NCBI GenBank assembly: GCA_009774245.1
Contig: VSNM01000016.1
Span: forward strand, 70,513 to 88,006
Direction: 5' to 3'
Length of the DNA: 17,494 nucleotides
From: Lachnospiraceae bacterium
GTDB taxonomy: Bacteria; Bacillota; Clostridia; Lachnospirales; Lachnospiraceae
The position numbers were made by a program, and so were the translations under genes. The notes beneath the pieces are model-generated. The model saw only the letters and a list, made by a program, of their open reading frames with translations. It did no database searches and was not told the DNA's origin. Every line of letters begins with the position of its first letter. Within the stretch, counting starts at the first letter, position 1. Positions 15,406-17,494 of the stretch are shown here, piece by piece.

Positions 15406-15612
15406 CATATGATCATAATCGGAAGAAAAATGTCACATCACCCGACAGATCCCTCTGACTTATTTCATTTACAAAACTATAGAAAAAACTTACGACAAGT
15501 ACGCCGTATTAATATTCGGCCACAAAGAAGAAAGTTGCTGGCATGGCAGGCTATATCAAGATTTTCTGATGCCACAAATGGACATTTAGACAAATAATTA
15601 TCATATGGAATT
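15406..15612. other. Intergenic stretch without recognisable gene
   Basis: This A/T-rich sequence lies between the small-RNA terminator and the stop of the HEXXH gene. A 62-codon plus-strand frame (15409-15597) has no ribosome binding site and no protein-like features. TGGCAT/ATGCCA is a distant inverted repeat without a T-run. I see nothing I can support. Confidence 0.6.
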
Positions 15613-16395
15613 TCACCCATATCCCATCCAAACCCCCATCCTCTCCTCCAGAAAACAATAAGCCGCATCCAGAAACGCCTCCATATCCGAACTGTTATCA
15701 TATATTTTCTGGATATGCCGTGTCAACGGCTCTCCCGCTATCTGGATCGCGCGAAGCGAGGCATAGGCCTCATGCCTGATCGGAATGATCTCCTGAATAC
15801 GCCTGTCATTCAGTGTCGGCTCGATGGCAAGTTCTTCCAGAAACCAGAGTATGTCGGGATAAACAGGTTCCTGCCTTTTTTCATATCCATGCATTGATTT
15901 CCACTTATCAAACAGAATCATATGATTGATCTCATGCATGGATGCCCGCTGGAATATCTCATCCGAAACATCGTAGTGCAGCCAATACTTTTTACTCAGA
16001 ACCTCCCTTGGAAACGGATTATAGAATCCAAGATAGCAATGAAAGACTTGCTTCTCATCATATTTCATCCCAAAGATGTCAAGCAGCTTCCCAATCCCGT
16101 CATATAATGGTTTCTGCGCAAGCGACTCAAAATGTCTGATTTTCCACCGCATCACCTCTTCATTCTCTGCAAATCCGGCAGTAATCAGATCTTCAATCTG
16201 TATATAAATCTCTTCATTTGTCATACTTTCGTGTATCCTGTCTGCGACTTCCGGCAGCATCTTTGCCACTCTCTCCATGTAGGGGAGCATTTTATTTTTC
16301 CCCTCCCCGGAAAGGATGATGGTATTCGTCACCGCCCTGACATTATGCTCGATGGCAGTCTTTTCAATAGAAATATCAAACAATTGCATGTCCAT
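15613..16395 (-). CDS. Unknown protein with HEXXH metallopeptidase-like motif
   Basis: A 260-residue soluble protein of unknown family. From the ATG at 16395 it begins MDMQLFDISIEKTAIEHN; GGAGGT lies 8 nt upstream. The frame is open further upstream, but that part overlaps the decayed neighbour's coding frame. It contains HEINH (residues 154-158) in SMHEINHMILFDKW, a zinc-peptidase-type HEXXH motif, and 29 or more residues further on WFLEELAIEPTLND (Glu187, Glu188 and Glu192), which could supply a third metal ligand as in gluzincins. No signal peptide or membrane segment is visible. It starts 1 bp after the stop of the AAA-ATPase-like pseudogene, so the two were probably co-translated. Function is unknown; the metallopeptidase idea rests on the motif alone. 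Confidence 0.8.
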   Translation of the reverse strand: MDMQLFDISIEKTAIEHNVRAVTNTIILSGEGKNKMLPYMERVAKMLPEVADRIHESMTNEEIYIQIEDLITAGFAENEEVMRWKIRHFESLAQKPLYDGIGKLLDIFGMKYDEKQVFHCYLGFYNPFPREVLSKKYWLHYDVSDEIFQRASMHEINHMILFDKWKSMHGYEKRQEPVYPDILWFLEELAIEPTLNDRRIQEIIPIRHEAYASLRAIQIAGEPLTRHIQKIYDNSSDMEAFLDAAYCFLEERMGVWMGYG

Positions 16396-16396
16396 A

Positions 16397-17429
16397 TTAC
16401 AGAACCTCCACTTCACACCGATGTTCCTTCGTCTCGCGGCTGTAGCTGATGCCAACCGCCAGAATCCGGCCTGTAAACTTCGGCTTTTCTCCCAGTTTTC
16501 CCTGAAACCGCAAATCATATCGCTTATGCTTAATCTGTGCAATCGCCTCCTTCGGCGTACTGTCTACTTTCAATTCCAGAATAATCCCATCTGCATTTTT
16601 GTGCTCGGGATAAAATATAAAATCTGCAAATCCTTTTCCTGCCCGGTCTTCCCGCTCAACCCGATATTTGTTGCGGGCTGAAAGGTAACACAAGCTCGTT
16701 AAACCGATCCATCAATTCTTTGTTCGGAATCAGAACGGCTCCATCCTCATAAGTCAGCAGACCATAGACCACCATGGCGGAATAAATCTGTTCCCTGGAA
16801 CTGATCTCCATGGAAACCGCCGCAAACTGCCCGATATCAGCCTCCACCCGTTCCCCTGATACCATTAAGGCCAGATCGTTTCTCACATCCTCGATATTGT
16901 TCCTGATATAATAAAACAGCTCATCATACGGGCCGGAACTCGTCCAATAATTCCTGAGCTGGCCATCGGTCAGCGCCAGAACGACAGATCGCGGATTGTA
17001 TAAGCGGTTCCCGGCAGCCGTATAATACCCGTCATACCAGAGCCGGAGCTCCTCCCTGTCAAACTTTGGCGTTCCTGATTCGTTCTGGTAAATCTCATAG
17101 AGCCGGTCAACCTCCGCATCCGAAAATCCAAAATATCCGCTGAATTTTTCTGACGTGACCATGTCATACTCCACAAACATATTCCGTTCTGAACCGCTAG
17201 AATATTTTGCGATTGGCAGGACACCTGTCATATACGCAAACTCTACATATGGCTGATCCTTTAACATATTTTTTAAGAATAGAAGGAACTCCTGCTGATT
17301 CATCCCTGAAACAAATGGCATATGAAATACCGCATCCCATTCGTCCAACACAAATAGAAATTTGCCTTTTGTCTGTTCATATATTCTCTGCAGGCCATCC
17401 CATACAGCTTCCGTCTTACTTAGGAACCG
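16397..17429 (-). pseudogene. Decayed AAA-ATPase-like / PD-(D/E)XK nuclease-like gene
   Basis: Two frames on the minus strand belong to one family (AAA-ATPase-like with a C-terminal PDDEXK_9-type domain, common in Clostridia and Bacteroidales). The first, from about 17429 to 16656, has the Walker B-like FLFVLDEWDAVF, YMTGVLPIAKYSSGSE, LRLWYDGYY, LYNPRSVV and NYWTSSGPYDE. The second, ending at 16397, has LSARNKYRVERED, GKGFADFIFYP, the catalytic-like IILELKVD, and the usual C-terminus. At about 16690 the text jumps from KELMDRFNEL to LCYLSARNKY in another frame. The roughly 60 residues that normally separate them are missing, so a deletion with a frameshift has occurred. At the 5' side an in-frame TGA (17432-17430) and no start codon show that the N-terminal ATPase part, with its Walker A, is also lost or broken. 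Confidence 0.85.
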
Positions 17430-17494
17430 TCACGAAATAAAATGTATTATTTCAAGCCTCGTATTATATAGTTCCATGATTCGTTTGGCCCGAC
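17430..17494 (-). other. Partial sequence at right edge, upstream of the pseudogene
   Basis: On the minus strand the frame of the pseudogene continues beyond the TGA as RAKRIMELYNTRLEIIHFIS, and another frame is also open. I do not recognise either as the missing N-terminus of the ATPase. It may be the other side of the deletion or rearrangement that truncated that gene. Confidence 0.3.

Noticed and set aside
15409..15597. 62-codon plus-strand frame after the terminator
   Set aside because: It has no ribosome binding site, basic low-complexity composition and no family resemblance, and it starts right after a terminator without its own promoter.

Overview
The window is the CRISPR-Cas locus of a low-to-mid GC Firmicute, most likely a gut Clostridia/Lachnospiraceae-type organism. 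This rests on strong AGGAGG-type ribosome binding sites, sigma-A-like promoters, and a neighbouring AAA-ATPase-like/PD-(D/E)XK family that is common in that group. The species cannot be named from the sequence alone.

Layout, left to right. Positions 1-5313 are a very large type I-C CRISPR array: 81 copies of a 32-bp repeat (the first cut by the window edge) and 80 complete spacers of 33-36 bp. It is transcribed right to left. Its leader is at 5314-5478, between the array and cas2. Positions 5479-13773 hold the complete type I-C operon on the minus strand: cas3, cas5 (the I-C crRNA-processing Cas5d), cas8c with an apparent internal cas11c start, cas7, cas4, cas1, cas2. A 208-bp hairpin-rich non-coding stretch separates cas4 from cas1. 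Upstream of cas3 lies a YhcG/DUF1016-family PD-(D/E)XK nuclease gene on the same strand (13885-14934).

Positions 14935-15612 look empty but hold what I consider the main discovery. On the plus strand a strong promoter (TTGACG-N17-TACAAT) and a textbook intrinsic terminator bracket a transcript of about 117 nt. It contains a degenerate CRISPR repeat: the last 13 nt of the repeat, that is the complete 11-nt crRNA handle plus two more bases. This is followed by a 36-nt pseudo-spacer. The pseudo-spacer matches, in 14 of its first 15 bases, a site about 200 bp upstream that carries a correct type I-C PAM (TTC). The one seed mismatch is at position 6, which Cascade flips out. The target lies next to or over candidate promoters, including the strongest minus-strand one (TTGACA-N17-TATGAT), which reads toward yhcG and the cas operon. 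This is the architecture of crRNA-resembling regulatory RNAs (CreR, or CreA of CreTA toxin-antitoxin pairs). It predicts that type I-C Cascade loaded with this RNA represses its own operon or a linked toxin RNA.

Positions 15613-17494 are unrelated accessory genes on the minus strand: an intact 260-residue HEXXH-motif protein of unknown function, preceded by a decayed AAA-ATPase-like/PD-(D/E)XK gene with an internal deletion and a lost N-terminus.

How the parts fit: Cas4, Cas1 and Cas2 insert spacers at the leader end (near 5313). Cas5d cuts the long precursor RNA. Cas5, Cas7, Cas8c and Cas11c form Cascade with each crRNA, and Cas3 degrades the DNA that is bound. The pseudo-crRNA at 15289-15405 would compete with the crRNAs from about 80 spacers for Cascade and so couple Cascade expression to crRNA supply.
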